A stretch of 64,000 bases of DNA from Laceyella sediminis (lineage in GTDB: Bacteria > Bacillota > Bacilli > Thermoactinomycetales > Thermoactinomycetaceae). The notes under the pieces were generated by a model. The model was given only the letters and a program-made list of their open reading frames with translations. It was not told the DNA's origin and did no database searches. Made by a program: the position numbers and the translations under genes. Below are positions 27,798 to 36,486 of this stretch, piece by piece (the stretch's first letter is position 1; every line of letters begins with the position of its first letter). The DNA lies in contig NZ_PVTZ01000002.1 in NCBI RefSeq assembly GCF_003003125.1, positions 62,001 to 126,000 of the forward strand, given 5' to 3'.

Positions 27798-27933
27798 TAG
27801 GGCGTGTCTGATGAATAAGCCAGCGGCTCCAAAAACCTTTTCTCATTCGCTTCACTTGTGCATCGGCGCTCCTCGAGAAAAGGTTTTTCCGCCGCTTCTT
27901 CCCCACACAACTTGATTTGCCAGACACACCCTA
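27798..27933 (+). mobile_element. MITE-like fold-back element, copy 1
   Basis: A 136-base non-coding element with TA-flanked terminal inverted repeats, TAGGGCGTGTCTG at the left and CAGACACACCCTA at the right. Internal arms AAAAACCTTTTCTC (27831-27844) and GAGAAAAGGTTTTT form a further perfect 14-base pair. An inverted, roughly 90% identical copy lies at 56762-56896 in the prophage. TA at both ends suggests mobilisation by an IS630/Tc1-type transposase, none of which is in the window. It lies between two M23 genes. Confidence 0.8.
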
Positions 27934-27986
27934 AACGAAATGACCAACTCGTAACCATCATCGCCATCACTTAAAAACAGCCTGCA

Positions 27987-29069
27987 TCAATAACTGATAT
28001 AATTGTCGGGATTATAGGCCGGCGGGCGTTCACCATGACCGATGCGCACTTCGAAGTGCAAGTGGGGACCCGTGGAACGGCCGTTGTTTCCGACAGAAGT
28101 GATCTGTTCTCCACGATGCACTTCTTGTCCCAACTGTACTTTGACTTGTCCCGGATAACTGTGTGCATATTGTGTGAAGAAAGGTTTGCCATTGTACTGT
28201 CCGTGGTATATGGTAATCAACCAACCATAACCAGAAGAGGGTCGGCTTGCTACAACCACCCCGTCGGCCGCCGCTCGCACCGGCGTGCCCAACGGTCCGG
28301 CGAAGTCGATCCCTTCATGCTTTTTGTACTTCCCTAGCACCGGGTGGAACCTTCCGCCAAAACCAGAAGTCTTTCTCGTGTTAGTCGGTCTGGAGAGCGG
28401 CCCGGTGTATGGGAAGCGCAACTTCCCGTTCTTCCAATCGTCCAAGTTGATCTGCAAAATCTCATCTTCGTTCGCTTCTTCCCAATCCTGAATCGCTTCC
28501 AAATTGCTGTCGATTTTTTTCATCAACTCCAAGAGTTTAGCGTTTTTGGCATTGATCTCATCTTGTTTCTTCTGGATCTCGCCGACCAGCTTATCGTATA
28601 CGCCTGTTTCCTTCTTCACCATTTTCAGGCGTTCCTGGTATCTCTCCACTGTTGCAAAATCAGCTTTGGCCATGATGCGCACGATCTCAAACCGGTGCAG
28701 AAAATCGTTAAAGGAACGGGCAGACAGCAACATCGCCATGTATTGGTTTTCGCCTTGTTGATACAGCCGGGTGATCAGCTTCTTATACTCTTCCCACGCT
28801 TTGTCCCGCTGATCCTGTGCCTCTTTCAACCGTTTTTGTTGCGGAGCGAATTTGACATCCAGCTTTTTCTTTTCCTCCGTCATTTTGGCGATTTCTTGTT
28901 TATATTTAGTGATTTCTGCGGTATATTTGCTTTTGCTTTCCAACAACTCTCCCTTTTTCTCGCGCTGCTGTTGCACTTGCTCCCGCGTAATCTCCGCTCC
29001 CGCTTGTAGCGGCATGGCGGTCGCAATGAGAGAAGCCGTGAGCGCCACTGCAACCAGCTTTTTCCTCAT
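27987..29069 (-). CDS. Coiled-coil M23 endopeptidase (EnvC/PcsB-like), paralogue 3
   Basis: A 360-residue secreted protein: signal peptide (LVAVALTASLIATAMPLQAG), long coiled coil (about 30-215), then an M23 domain with HEGIDFAGP and GPHLHFEVRI as zinc-binding segments. LDDWKNGKLRFPYTGPLS and GYGWLITIYHGQYNGKPFF occur in both this protein and paralogue 4, showing recent duplication or gene conversion. ATG at 29069 follows GAGGGGGG; the upstream frame to 29150 is rejected as it precedes the signal peptide. It is the third of four such genes behind ftsEX. Confidence 0.88.
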   Translation of the reverse strand: MRKKLVAVALTASLIATAMPLQAGAEITREQVQQQREKKGELLESKSKYTAEITKYKQEIAKMTEEKKKLDVKFAPQQKRLKEAQDQRDKAWEEYKKLITRLYQQGENQYMAMLLSARSFNDFLHRFEIVRIMAKADFATVERYQERLKMVKKETGVYDKLVGEIQKKQDEINAKNAKLLELMKKIDSNLEAIQDWEEANEDEILQINLDDWKNGKLRFPYTGPLSRPTNTRKTSGFGGRFHPVLGKYKKHEGIDFAGPLGTPVRAAADGVVVASRPSSGYGWLITIYHGQYNGKPFFTQYAHSYPGQVKVQLGQEVHRGEQITSVGNNGRSTGPHLHFEVRIGHGERPPAYNPDNYISY

Positions 29070-29221
29070 TTGTTTGTAGCCCCCCTCAATTTTTGCTCTA
29101 TTGATCATTTCCCCGTCAAGGTTTGGACAAATTTGCCCTGTAAATGGCAAGTCGATCTAACCATTCCTCGTGGGAATCATTAGATCGACCGCCAACCCTT
29201 TATCTTATCACTCTTCACCCG

Positions 29222-30277
29222 TCAATAATACTTCATCGGATTGACAGGTGTGCCGTTTTTGTGCGTTTCAAAATGCAAATGCGGTCCAGAGGAACGGCCA
29301 TTGTTCCCAACTGAAGCGATCCGTTGTCCTTTCCGCACCCGTTCACCCACACTGACGGTCACGGTGCTGGGATACATATGGGCATATAAGGTTTTCAATC
29401 CGTTGCCGTGATCGATCACCACATAATATCCATAACCGCCGGGATCGGATTTGGTCAGCACGACTTCGCCGTTGTCCGCCGCCAAAATCGGAGAGCCGAT
29501 GCTGTTACCGATATCGATCCCCTCATGCATGCGCCCACTCCGATAACCGAAGGGCGAAGTGACGGTGCCACCCGGTTGCGGCCAAGCCAATTTGCCCGTG
29601 CCGTAGCTGGTGCCGGATGACTTGGCCGCGCGGACAGCGCGGTTTTTGCGTTCTATCGCTTCTTTGGTCACTGCTTCGTCGTGTTTCAGCTGTTTCAGCT
29701 TAGATGCGTGCTGATTATACACGGCGGTGTAATTGGCCAATTCCGCCTGGGCCTTTTTGAGATAAGGCTCTTTCTCTTTTTTCTTTTGCTCAATGGTCTT
29801 GATTTGCTTCTCTATGTCGCTCTGCGCTTTTTTATAACCGTCCAACACGTTTTTTTCCCGTTTCAGCACAATGCGCACCAGCTCGAACCGGGCCAAGAAA
29901 TCGTTAAAGCTGTCTGCGTTCAGCATGAATGCAAGGTAATGGGATTGGCCCTGCTGGTACATCCGCGCAACAACCGTGTTGAACTTTTCCTGCTTTTGCT
30001 TCAATTCCCGCTGGCTCTTCTGAAGATCCGCTTTGTGTTTCGCTATCTGGTCGTCAATTGAGCCGATTTCCTTTTCGATTTGGTCCACTTTCTCTTTGGC
30101 CGCACTTAATTCCGATTGGGCGACATCCACTTTTTTCTCCGCTTGCTGCTTTTCTTTTTGAATCTGTTTCAGCTTGTTCGTGTCTGACGTGGTGCCTTCC
30201 GCCCAGACCCCGGAAGGCCAAGATTGGAGAATCAAGGCGGCCGCCGCCAGGAGACCGATACCCAAAGATCGTATCAT
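29222..30277 (-). CDS. Coiled-coil M23 endopeptidase (EnvC/PcsB-like), paralogue 2
   Basis: A 351-residue secreted protein: signal peptide (SLGIGLLAAAALILQSWPSG), a coiled coil of about 30-220 rich in K, E and Q, and an M23 domain with MHEGIDIGN and GPHLHFETHK. The coiled coil keeps the motif found in all four paralogues, SFNDFLARFELVR. The end NPMKYY is like that of paralogue 1 (NPMKYFR), so these two are nearer to each other than to paralogues 3 and 4. GGGAG lies eight bases before the ATG. It follows paralogue 1 by 32 bases, suggesting co-transcription. Confidence 0.88.
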   Translation of the reverse strand: MIRSLGIGLLAAAALILQSWPSGVWAEGTTSDTNKLKQIQKEKQQAEKKVDVAQSELSAAKEKVDQIEKEIGSIDDQIAKHKADLQKSQRELKQKQEKFNTVVARMYQQGQSHYLAFMLNADSFNDFLARFELVRIVLKREKNVLDGYKKAQSDIEKQIKTIEQKKKEKEPYLKKAQAELANYTAVYNQHASKLKQLKHDEAVTKEAIERKNRAVRAAKSSGTSYGTGKLAWPQPGGTVTSPFGYRSGRMHEGIDIGNSIGSPILAADNGEVVLTKSDPGGYGYYVVIDHGNGLKTLYAHMYPSTVTVSVGERVRKGQRIASVGNNGRSSGPHLHFETHKNGTPVNPMKYY

Positions 30278-30309
30278 GTCCGATGCTCCCTTCCTTTGTC
30301 GCTCTCCCT

Positions 30310-31461
30310 TTAGCGGAAGTACTTCATTGGATCGACAGGGTTGCTATGCTCATGCACTTCAAAATGCAAGTGCGGGCCGGTCGACCAGCCATTGCTGCCC
30401 ACAGCCGCAATTTCTTGCCCTTGCTTCACCTGATCGCCCACTCGCACTTTGACAGTGCTTGCGTACATGTGCGCATACAGCGTGGACAGTCCGTTGCCGT
30501 GGTAAATCACCACAATGTATCCATAACCGTTGGAAGGGCGGGCCGCAATCACCTCGCCAGGTGCCGCAGCCATGATCGGGGTGCCCATCGCGGCCCCGAT
30601 GTCAATGCCCTCATGCATGCGGGTTGTATGACGAATGGGATGATAACGCGGGCCAAAAGGAGAAGTGAGGACTCCCCCGCGAACTGGCCACAACAGGCCA
30701 TCTTTGGCGTGCGTGTTGGCCGACACGTATTGTCGCTGTTCACGCTTTTTGGCCTGGCGTTCAGCATCGGCCACCAAACGATTCAACTCGCGTTTGGCCG
30801 CTTGGTTTTTCTCTTCCAACTCTTGCAAGCTGGAATCGATCGATGCAATCAATTCCTTATGTTCATCCATTCGAGCTAGCAATTCATCATACGACTGTTT
30901 GACTTCTTGATTCTGCACTTCCAGCCGTTTATGCTCTCGATTCAATGCGGCTTGGACTTGGGCCCGTCTGCGCCGCTCTTGATTGTACTTGTCCAGCAAT
31001 TGGCGATCGGAGCGGTTGATCATCGTGATCATGTCAATCCGCTCCAGAAAATCGCCGAATGATGCGGACTTCAACAACATCTGCAGATAAAACATGTTTC
31101 CCTGCAAATAGACGGTACGTAGGCGATTTTGATAGGATTGCCGTTTCTGATTCATCAATTGTTCAATCTCGTCTAGCTGTCGCTGGCCTTCTTTGATCCG
31201 TTCTTCGGTCTCATACACTCGATGCTCCAGCCGGTTAAGTTCTTTCTCTTTCGCGTCGATTTCAGCCAAAATCGCCTGTTCGTCTTGCTTGGCCAACTGC
31301 TTCTTTTTCTCTAATTTCTGGATCTCCTTGTCATTTTTCTTGATGTCTTGTCTACGCTGTTCAATGCTTGAGGAAGTGGGATTCGCCAAACCGATTCCCT
31401 GGGGCATTAAAGAAAAAACGAGTGCCACAAGCAAGGTTCCGACTAGGATTTTCCGTTTCAC
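30310..31461 (-). CDS. Coiled-coil M23 endopeptidase (EnvC/PcsB-like), paralogue 1
   Basis: A 383-residue secreted protein: signal peptide (KILVGTLLVALVFSLMPQGI), a coiled coil at about 35-240 with SFGDFLERIDMIT in place of the shared SFNDFL motif, and an M23 domain with HEGIDIGAAM and GPHLHFEVHE. GTG at 31461 is chosen because AAGGAGG lies upstream and the longer frame only adds a basic stub. It starts 36 bases after ftsX on the same transcript, the place where a PcsB/EnvC/CwlO-type partner of FtsX is expected, and is the best candidate for that direct partner. Confidence 0.9.
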   Translation of the reverse strand: MKRKILVGTLLVALVFSLMPQGIGLANPTSSSIEQRRQDIKKNDKEIQKLEKKKQLAKQDEQAILAEIDAKEKELNRLEHRVYETEERIKEGQRQLDEIEQLMNQKRQSYQNRLRTVYLQGNMFYLQMLLKSASFGDFLERIDMITMINRSDRQLLDKYNQERRRRAQVQAALNREHKRLEVQNQEVKQSYDELLARMDEHKELIASIDSSLQELEEKNQAAKRELNRLVADAERQAKKREQRQYVSANTHAKDGLLWPVRGGVLTSPFGPRYHPIRHTTRMHEGIDIGAAMGTPIMAAAPGEVIAARPSNGYGYIVVIYHGNGLSTLYAHMYASTVKVRVGDQVKQGQEIAAVGSNGWSTGPHLHFEVHEHSNPVDPMKYFR

Positions 31462-31497
31462 GTTTCTCCTCCTTACGCCCGATCGTCCCACTGACGG

Positions 31498-32397
31498 TCA
31501 GACCCGCAAGAAACGACGAACAGAGATCAAGCTTCCCGTGGTTCCAATCGCCGCGCCCAGCGCAAAGATGCTCAATGCCACATATGTCCCCAGCGACAAC
31601 AGCGGCATCATTTTCAAGACGGAAGAGGCTTCCCCTGCGCCCAAGGTGGTGTAAGCTACTTGGTACAAGGTCAACACGATCACGGTAGGTACAATCGCGC
31701 CAACGATCCCGATAAACGCCCCTTCGATAAAGAACGGCCAACGGATGAACCAGTTGCTGGCTCCCACCAAACGCTGAATCTCGATTTCACGCTTCCGGGC
31801 GATGATCGTCAGCTTAATTGTGTTTGAAATCAAGAATGCTGCCAACACCGCCAAACCCAGACCGAATACCAACACAATGTTACGAGTGAAACTGGACAGG
31901 CTGACCAGCTTGTCCGTCACTTGGTCACCGGAAGTGGTTTCTGCTACCCCCCGGAGCCCTTTCACCTTCTCTTCAATCTGTTTAATGGTGTCAGGATTTT
32001 GCGGTTCGATTTCAATGACGTCCGGCAATGGGTTGTCCTTGTCGAAGCCTTCAAACAGCTTCTCGGCATCATCATCACCCCAGTCGGCCTTGAACCGTCT
32101 CAATCCCTCTTCTTTGGGCACAAGCTTCGCCGTTTTCACACCACTGATCCCTCGGACCTGCTTCAACAGCTCTTCTTGTCCCTGATTGGTGATCGATTCT
32201 TCCAGAGAAGCGCGAATCACCAATTGTTTGTTCAACTCTGCCACCATGTAACGCACGTTAAAAGCAAAAATCAAGAAGATACCGAAGATGAACAACGTCA
32301 CCGCCACGGCGCTGATCGCGGCAAAGCTCATCCAGGTGTTCCGTTTCACGCCCCTGTAAGCTTCCCGCATGTGGCGAAATAAAGTCTCAATCTTCAT
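31498..32397 (-). CDS. ftsX: FtsX, cell-division ABC transporter permease-like protein
   Basis: FtsX forms with FtsE a type VII ABC system that does not transport but passes ATP-driven movement across the membrane to a cell-wall hydrolase. The 299-residue protein has one amino-terminal helix (FAAISAVAVTLFIFGIFLIF), a large extracellular loop (about 55-170) that docks coiled-coil hydrolases, and three further helices (LVFGLGLAVLAAFLISNTI onward). RKREIEIQRLVGASNWFIRW is the usual cytoplasmic coupling segment. ATG at 32397 overlaps the end of ftsE by 11 bases, and GGGAGGTGA supplies the ribosome-binding site. Four M23 coiled-coil proteins follow. Confidence 0.95.
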   Translation of the reverse strand: MKIETLFRHMREAYRGVKRNTWMSFAAISAVAVTLFIFGIFLIFAFNVRYMVAELNKQLVIRASLEESITNQGQEELLKQVRGISGVKTAKLVPKEEGLRRFKADWGDDDAEKLFEGFDKDNPLPDVIEIEPQNPDTIKQIEEKVKGLRGVAETTSGDQVTDKLVSLSSFTRNIVLVFGLGLAVLAAFLISNTIKLTIIARKREIEIQRLVGASNWFIRWPFFIEGAFIGIVGAIVPTVIVLTLYQVAYTTLGAGEASSVLKMMPLLSLGTYVALSIFALGAAIGTTGSLISVRRFLRV

Positions 32398-33073
32398 AAC
32401 CGTATTCACCTCCCAACTCATCACGCACGATAACCCCTTGCTCGATAGCGATGACGCGTTGTCTCATCGTGTTCACGATCTCTTTGTTGTGCGTCGCCAT
32501 CACAATGGTTGTGCCGCGTTGGTTAATCTCTTCGAGCAGGTACATGATATCCCAGGAGTTCTCCGGGTCCAAGTTACCCGTGGGCTCGTCCGCGATGATG
32601 AAGCTGGGGTTGTTGACGATCGCCCGGGCAATCGCCACCCGTTGTTGCTCACCGCCGGACAATTGCGACGGCAAAGCGTGCATCCGGTCGGACAATCCTA
32701 CCAACTCCAGCACTTCCTCCACACGCGGTTTGATCTTACGGCGTGGCATTTCAATTGCTTCCATCGCAAACGCGACATTCTCGAATGCCGTCATGTGCGG
32801 CAACAACTTAAAGTCTTGGAAGACGACGCCGATTTTGCGGCGGACATGGGGAATCTTCCAGTCGCGAACCCTTTTGACATTGACGCCGTTGATCAATACG
32901 ACGCCGTGTGTCGGCTTCTCTTCCCTGTACATTAGTTTGATGAAGCTACTCTTCCCCGCGCCACTCGGCCCCACAATATAGACAAACTCGCCGTAGTCGA
33001 TGCGCACATCGATGCCGCGGAGAGCTTCTACGCCATTGGGATAAACCTTCCACACATCATGCATTTCAATCAC
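32387..33073 (-). CDS. ftsE: FtsE, cell-division ABC ATPase
   Basis: The ATPase partner of FtsX. The 228-residue protein has Walker A GPSGAGKSSFIKLMYREE near residue 36, Q-loop VVFQDFKLLP, signature LSGGEQQRVAIARAIV near residue 137, Walker B IIADEPTGNLDPE and H-loop MATHNKEIV. GTG at 33073 gives MIEMHDVWKVYPNG, the normal family start, and GGGGTGAG lies just upstream; an in-frame GTG at 33082 overlaps that site. It is the first gene of the ftsE-ftsX-M23 run. The gap upstream (33074-33290) is A+T-rich and probably carries the promoter. Confidence 0.96.
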   Translation of the reverse strand: MIEMHDVWKVYPNGVEALRGIDVRIDYGEFVYIVGPSGAGKSSFIKLMYREEKPTHGVVLINGVNVKRVRDWKIPHVRRKIGVVFQDFKLLPHMTAFENVAFAMEAIEMPRRKIKPRVEEVLELVGLSDRMHALPSQLSGGEQQRVAIARAIVNNPSFIIADEPTGNLDPENSWDIMYLLEEINQRGTTIVMATHNKEIVNTMRQRVIAIEQGVIVRDELGGEYGYED

Positions 33074-33290
33074 GAAACTCACCCCAGGAACACATATTTT
33101 TCTCTTATTATTAGTCTCTCAATCTATTAAACTCCTGCATTGCTTAATAGTATCAAAAAATGAGAATACATTCATCGGGCATCCAAAAAAACTAGAAATC
33201 GCCTTATTTCCCCAGCTAAACTCTTACTTATTATAACATCATCTTTTCAGCAAGCCAGGTTAATATTTTTCAAAATCAAATTTTATTCAA

Positions 33291-33329
33291 AAAGCCAAAA
33301 AACCCCAGAACCTGTGTCATGGGGTTTTT
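33291..33329 (-). terminator. Terminator of argGH
   Basis: On the minus strand AAAACCCC pairs with GGGGTTTT around a 14-base loop and runs into TTTT and further T-rich sequence. The upstream arm overlaps the argH stop. Confidence 0.85.
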
Positions 33330-34747
33330 GACGCTGTAAATTTCCAAACACCGCTAATCCATTGGTTAATTTTGTCATACTTTTCCTTCTTTTGGCTTAG
33401 GGTGGACAACACTTGCTCTTTCGCCGTGCCCCCAGCGCTCCGACGGGCTTCCACCACTTGCTCACACCCCAGTCGCGCATACACATCCTCTCCGATCAGC
33501 GGCGAGAATGCTTGGCACTCGGACAAGGTGCAGTCAGCAAGCCCTTTCCCTTCGCGAATGCAATGCAAGACCATCCGGCCGACCACTTCATGCGCCTGCC
33601 GAAAGGGCAATCCCCGCTCCACCAGGTAATCGGCCAGATCCGTAGCATTGGCGAACCCTTGCTCAGCGCTTTGCCGCATCCGCTGGGCGTTGACTTTCAT
33701 CGTTTCCAATATCGGTGCCATCAGTTTGAGACAACCGGTCAGGGTGGTGATCGTGTCGAACACGCCTTCCTTGTCTTCCTGCAAATCTTTGTTGTAAGTG
33801 AGCGGCAAAGCTTTAAGCGTGGTCAACAGACCTATCAGGTGGCCAAACACCCGGCCGGACTTCCCGCGGATCAGCTCTGGAATATCGGGATTCTTCTTCT
33901 GCGGCATCATGCTACTGCCGGTGCAAAACGCGTCATCCAATTCCACAAAATTAAATTCGTCGCTACTCCACAAGATTAATTCTTCAGCAAGCCGCGACAA
34001 ATGTACCATGATAATCGACGCAATCGAGAGAAATTCAAGCAAATAGTCGCGGTCACTCACCGCATCCATGCTGTTATCGTAGATACCATCAAAGCCCAGC
34101 CGCTCAGCAACCCATTCACGGTCGATGGGGAACGTGGTGCCCGCGATGGCCCCTGCCCCTAATGGACAGAGATTGACACGCTTGTAGCTGTCTATCAGTC
34201 GCTCCATATCCCGTTCAAACATGGAGGCGTAAGCGAGGAGATGGTGGCTGAGCCGCACCGGTTGCGCCCGTTGCAAGTGTGTGTAGCCCGGCAGGATGAC
34301 GTCGATTTGTTGCGATGCCTGCTTGAGTAGCACACCGTGGAGCTCATGGATTAAGCGGACCAATTCCACTGTCTGCATGCGAATGTACAGATGCATATCC
34401 AACGCAACCTGGTCATTGCGGCTCCGTCCCGTGTGCAGCTTCCCGCCCACCGGCCCAATCTCGTCCGTCAGCATTTTTTCGATGTTCATGTGAATGTCTT
34501 CATGCTCGATGGTGAATACACAACGGCCTTCCCGCACTTTTGCCAAGATCTGCTCCAACCCCTGCTCGATCTGAGCCACTTCATCGGAGGACAAAATTCC
34601 GCATTTCCCCAACATCGCCACATGAGCCAAGCTTCCTTGAATGTCGACTTCCGCCAACACTTGATCGAAAGCGATGGAGGCGTTAAATTCCTCCACCCAC
34701 CGATGCGTCGACTTGGTGAATCTTCCGCTCCACAGTTTGCTGCCCAT
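33317..34747 (-). CDS. argH: ArgH, argininosuccinate lyase
   Basis: Splits argininosuccinate into arginine and fumarate, the last step of arginine synthesis. The 476-residue protein starts [10 protein letters not shown], typical of the family, and carries the superfamily signature [20 protein letters not shown] near residue 284, the loop with the catalytic serine. HMNIEKML near residue 88, [11 protein letters not shown] near residue 108 and TGYTHLQ-like [10 protein letters not shown] near residue 157 are the other active-site segments. ATG at 34747 has GGGGAGG upstream; the longer frame to 34873 lies inside argG. Its first 65 bases overlap argG in another frame. Confidence 0.97.
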   Translation of the reverse strand: MGSKLWSGRFTKSTHRWVEEFNASIAFDQVLAEVDIQGSLAHVAMLGKCGILSSDEVAQIEQGLEQILAKVREGRCVFTIEHEDIHMNIEKMLTDEIGPVGGKLHTGRSRNDQVALDMHLYIRMQTVELVRLIHELHGVLLKQASQQIDVILPGYTHLQRAQPVRLSHHLLAYASMFERDMERLIDSYKRVNLCPLGAGAIAGTTFPIDREWVAERLGFDGIYDNSMDAVSDRDYLLEFLSIASIIMVHLSRLAEELILWSSDEFNFVELDDAFCTGSSMMPQKKNPDIPELIRGKSGRVFGHLIGLLTTLKALPLTYNKDLQEDKEGVFDTITTLTGCLKLMAPILETMKVNAQRMRQSAEQGFANATDLADYLVERGLPFRQAHEVVGRMVLHCIREGKGLADCTLSECQAFSPLIGEDVYARLGCEQVVEARRSAGGTAKEQVLSTLSQKKEKYDKINQWISGVWKFTASKTP

Positions 34748-35948
34748 GAGTGCCCTCCCCTCTATGCACGCTTGCATAAATATTCGTTGGCAAGCCCCAC
34801 AGCTTGATGAAGCCCACGGCAGCTGTATGGTCAAACAGATCATCCTTGGAGTAAGTCGCCAGCTTCTCATCATACAGCGAGCTGGGGCTGGTGCGTCCCA
34901 GAACGGTCACCTGACCCTTAAACAGCGCAAGGCGCACTTTTCCGCTGACATGCTGTTGCGTCTCTTCGATGAACGCATCAAGCGCCTGCTTGAGCGGTGA
35001 AAACCACAGCCCGTCATATATCAGTTCAGACCATTTTTGCTCCACGATTGGCTTGAAGCGGGTGATATCCCGGGTGTGGGTGAGGAATTCCAACTCCTTG
35101 TGGGCGGTTAGCAAGGTGATCGTAGCCGGGCATTCATACACTTCACGGGACTTGATTCCCACCAAGCGGTTTTCCACATGGTCAATCCGTCCCACCCCAT
35201 GCGCGCCGGCCAACTGGTTTAACCGGGCAATCATCTCATGGAAAGGCATCGCCACGCCGTCCAGCTCAGTCGGCACCCCTTTTTCGAAGGTGAGTTCGAT
35301 CACAGCAGGTTCATCTGGCGTATCGGCGAGCGCCTTCGTCCACTCAAATGCCGCTTCTGGAGCCGCGTTCCACGGATCTTCCAACACTCCGCATTCACAG
35401 CTACGTCCCCATAGGTTCTGGTCAACGCTAAATGGATTGTCTAAGTTGGCCGACACGGGAATGTTGTGGCGCTCGGCGTACGCGATTTCCTCATCGCGGG
35501 ACATGCCCCACTCCCGCACGGGCGCGATCACCTGCAAGTTGGGATTCAACGCGGCCACGGCTACATCGAAGCGGACTTGGTCGTTCCCTTTGCCTGTACA
35601 ACCATGCGCAACAGCGACGGCGCCACGCGCTTCTGCCACTTCCACCAGCTTCTCCGCGATCAAGGGACGGGACAGCGCCGTTGCCAGCGGGTATTTTCCC
35701 TCGTACATCGCGTTGGCTTTTAAGGCCGGCTTCAAGAAACGCTCGGCAAACTCTTCCCGCACATCCAACACGATGGACTCAACGGCTCCGACCTTGAGCG
35801 CCTTTTCCCGGACAAACGCCAAATCCTTGCCCTCCCCAACATCGAGCGCCACCGTGATCACATCATATCCGTACGTTTCCCCAAGCCATTTGATAGCCAC
35901 CGATGTATCTAAACCGCCTGAATAGGCCAATACCACTTTGGGTTTCAT
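34683..35948 (-). CDS. argG: ArgG, argininosuccinate synthase
   Basis: Joins citrulline and aspartate with ATP to give argininosuccinate. The 421-residue protein opens with the PP-loop [15 protein letters not shown] and has [15 protein letters not shown] near residue 113 and [15 protein letters not shown] near residue 190. After [16 protein letters not shown], where most family members end, about 20 further residues ([15 protein letters not shown]...) are encoded in the overlap with argH. The start has AAAAGGAG upstream. It is transcribed with argH from a promoter carrying two ARG boxes. Confidence 0.97.
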   Translation of the reverse strand: MKPKVVLAYSGGLDTSVAIKWLGETYGYDVITVALDVGEGKDLAFVREKALKVGAVESIVLDVREEFAERFLKPALKANAMYEGKYPLATALSRPLIAEKLVEVAEARGAVAVAHGCTGKGNDQVRFDVAVAALNPNLQVIAPVREWGMSRDEEIAYAERHNIPVSANLDNPFSVDQNLWGRSCECGVLEDPWNAAPEAAFEWTKALADTPDEPAVIELTFEKGVPTELDGVAMPFHEMIARLNQLAGAHGVGRIDHVENRLVGIKSREVYECPATITLLTAHKELEFLTHTRDITRFKPIVEQKWSELIYDGLWFSPLKQALDAFIEETQQHVSGKVRLALFKGQVTVLGRTSPSSLYDEKLATYSKDDLFDHTAAVGFIKLWGLPTNIYASVHRGEGTHGQQTVERKIHQVDASVGGGI

Positions 35949-35962
35949 TCGCGCCCTCTCCT

Positions 35963-36016
35963 TTTATAAAAATTCATCATCATGAATTATTATACATAAC
36001 ATGCGTAAAAAGTCCA
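35963..36016 (-). promoter_or_regulatory. argGH promoter with two ARG (ArgR/AhrC) boxes
   Basis: On the minus strand -35 TGGACT (36011-36016) and a perfect -10 TATAAT (35989-35994) are 16 bases apart. TATGTATAATAATTCATG (35981-35998) fits the ARG-box pattern TnTGAATwwwwATTCAnw with one clear mismatch and covers the -10. GATGAATTTTTATAAAAG (35963-35980) is a weaker second box directly next to it. Arginine-dependent repression is the expected outcome. Confidence 0.7.
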
Positions 36017-36049
36017 CCCATGCCTACCCATGGTAAACATTGGCTGAAA

Positions 36050-36086
36050 TAAAAAAACGGCTCCATACAAGGCGGAGCCGCCAAAA
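36050..36086 (-). terminator. Orphan minus-strand terminator upstream of argG
   Basis: On the minus strand CGGCTCC pairs with GGAGCCG around GCCTTGTAT and is followed by TTTTTTT. No minus-strand gene precedes it: the next gene upstream, corA, is on the other strand. It may close a short RNA, or be left from a lost gene. Confidence 0.65.
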
Positions 36087-36486
36087 CAAAAAAAATTTAT
36101 GATGGAAAAAACGTGTATAAGTAAACGCTTGTTTATGCAGAGGCGTGGTTGCAAACGATATTGACACGCCCTAACCCACATCGCCGCCTGAAGCGCCTCC
36201 TGCATCCGGGATCACGACAGCCCCCATGCGCTGGATGATTCAACTTCGGCAAGATGATGACGGTCACGATAGCAACAATTTTTATGTCAATCTGACGAAA
36301 CTTCCCTGCCTTCCTTTCCGTTATGCGTCGCTGAATATTATCATTAGCTATACGTTCTATTTCTTTGGTAAATCATATAACTCGTATCCAGCCTCATTTC
36401 ATTGCAGGAAACCTATAAACAATGGTTATCATTTAAATCTTGCATTCTCGTTACAAACCACCCAAACCCGACAGGGGGGGACTCGC
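36087..36486. other. Intergenic region upstream of corA
   Basis: About 400 bases with no supported gene. On the minus strand it contains TTAGGGCGTGTC (near 36163-36174), identical over 11 bases to one end of the MITE-like element; its partner end was not found. Reading frames here (71 aa on the minus strand at 35990-36205, and the upstream extension of corA) lack ribosome-binding sites. Confidence 0.45.

Noticed and set aside
27798-27933. Reading the fold-back as an ordinary terminator of M23 paralogue 3
   Set aside because: It is 136 bases long, has TA-flanked terminal repeats, and a near-full copy exists in the prophage, which a terminator would not explain.
35990-36205. 71-codon minus-strand frame upstream of argG
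   Set aside because: It crosses the argG promoter, the orphan terminator and an A-run, has no good ribosome-binding site and its composition is not protein-like.
36226-36486. 87-residue amino extension of CorA
   Set aside because: No ribosome-binding site, unusual composition, and the family start fits the ATG at 36487.
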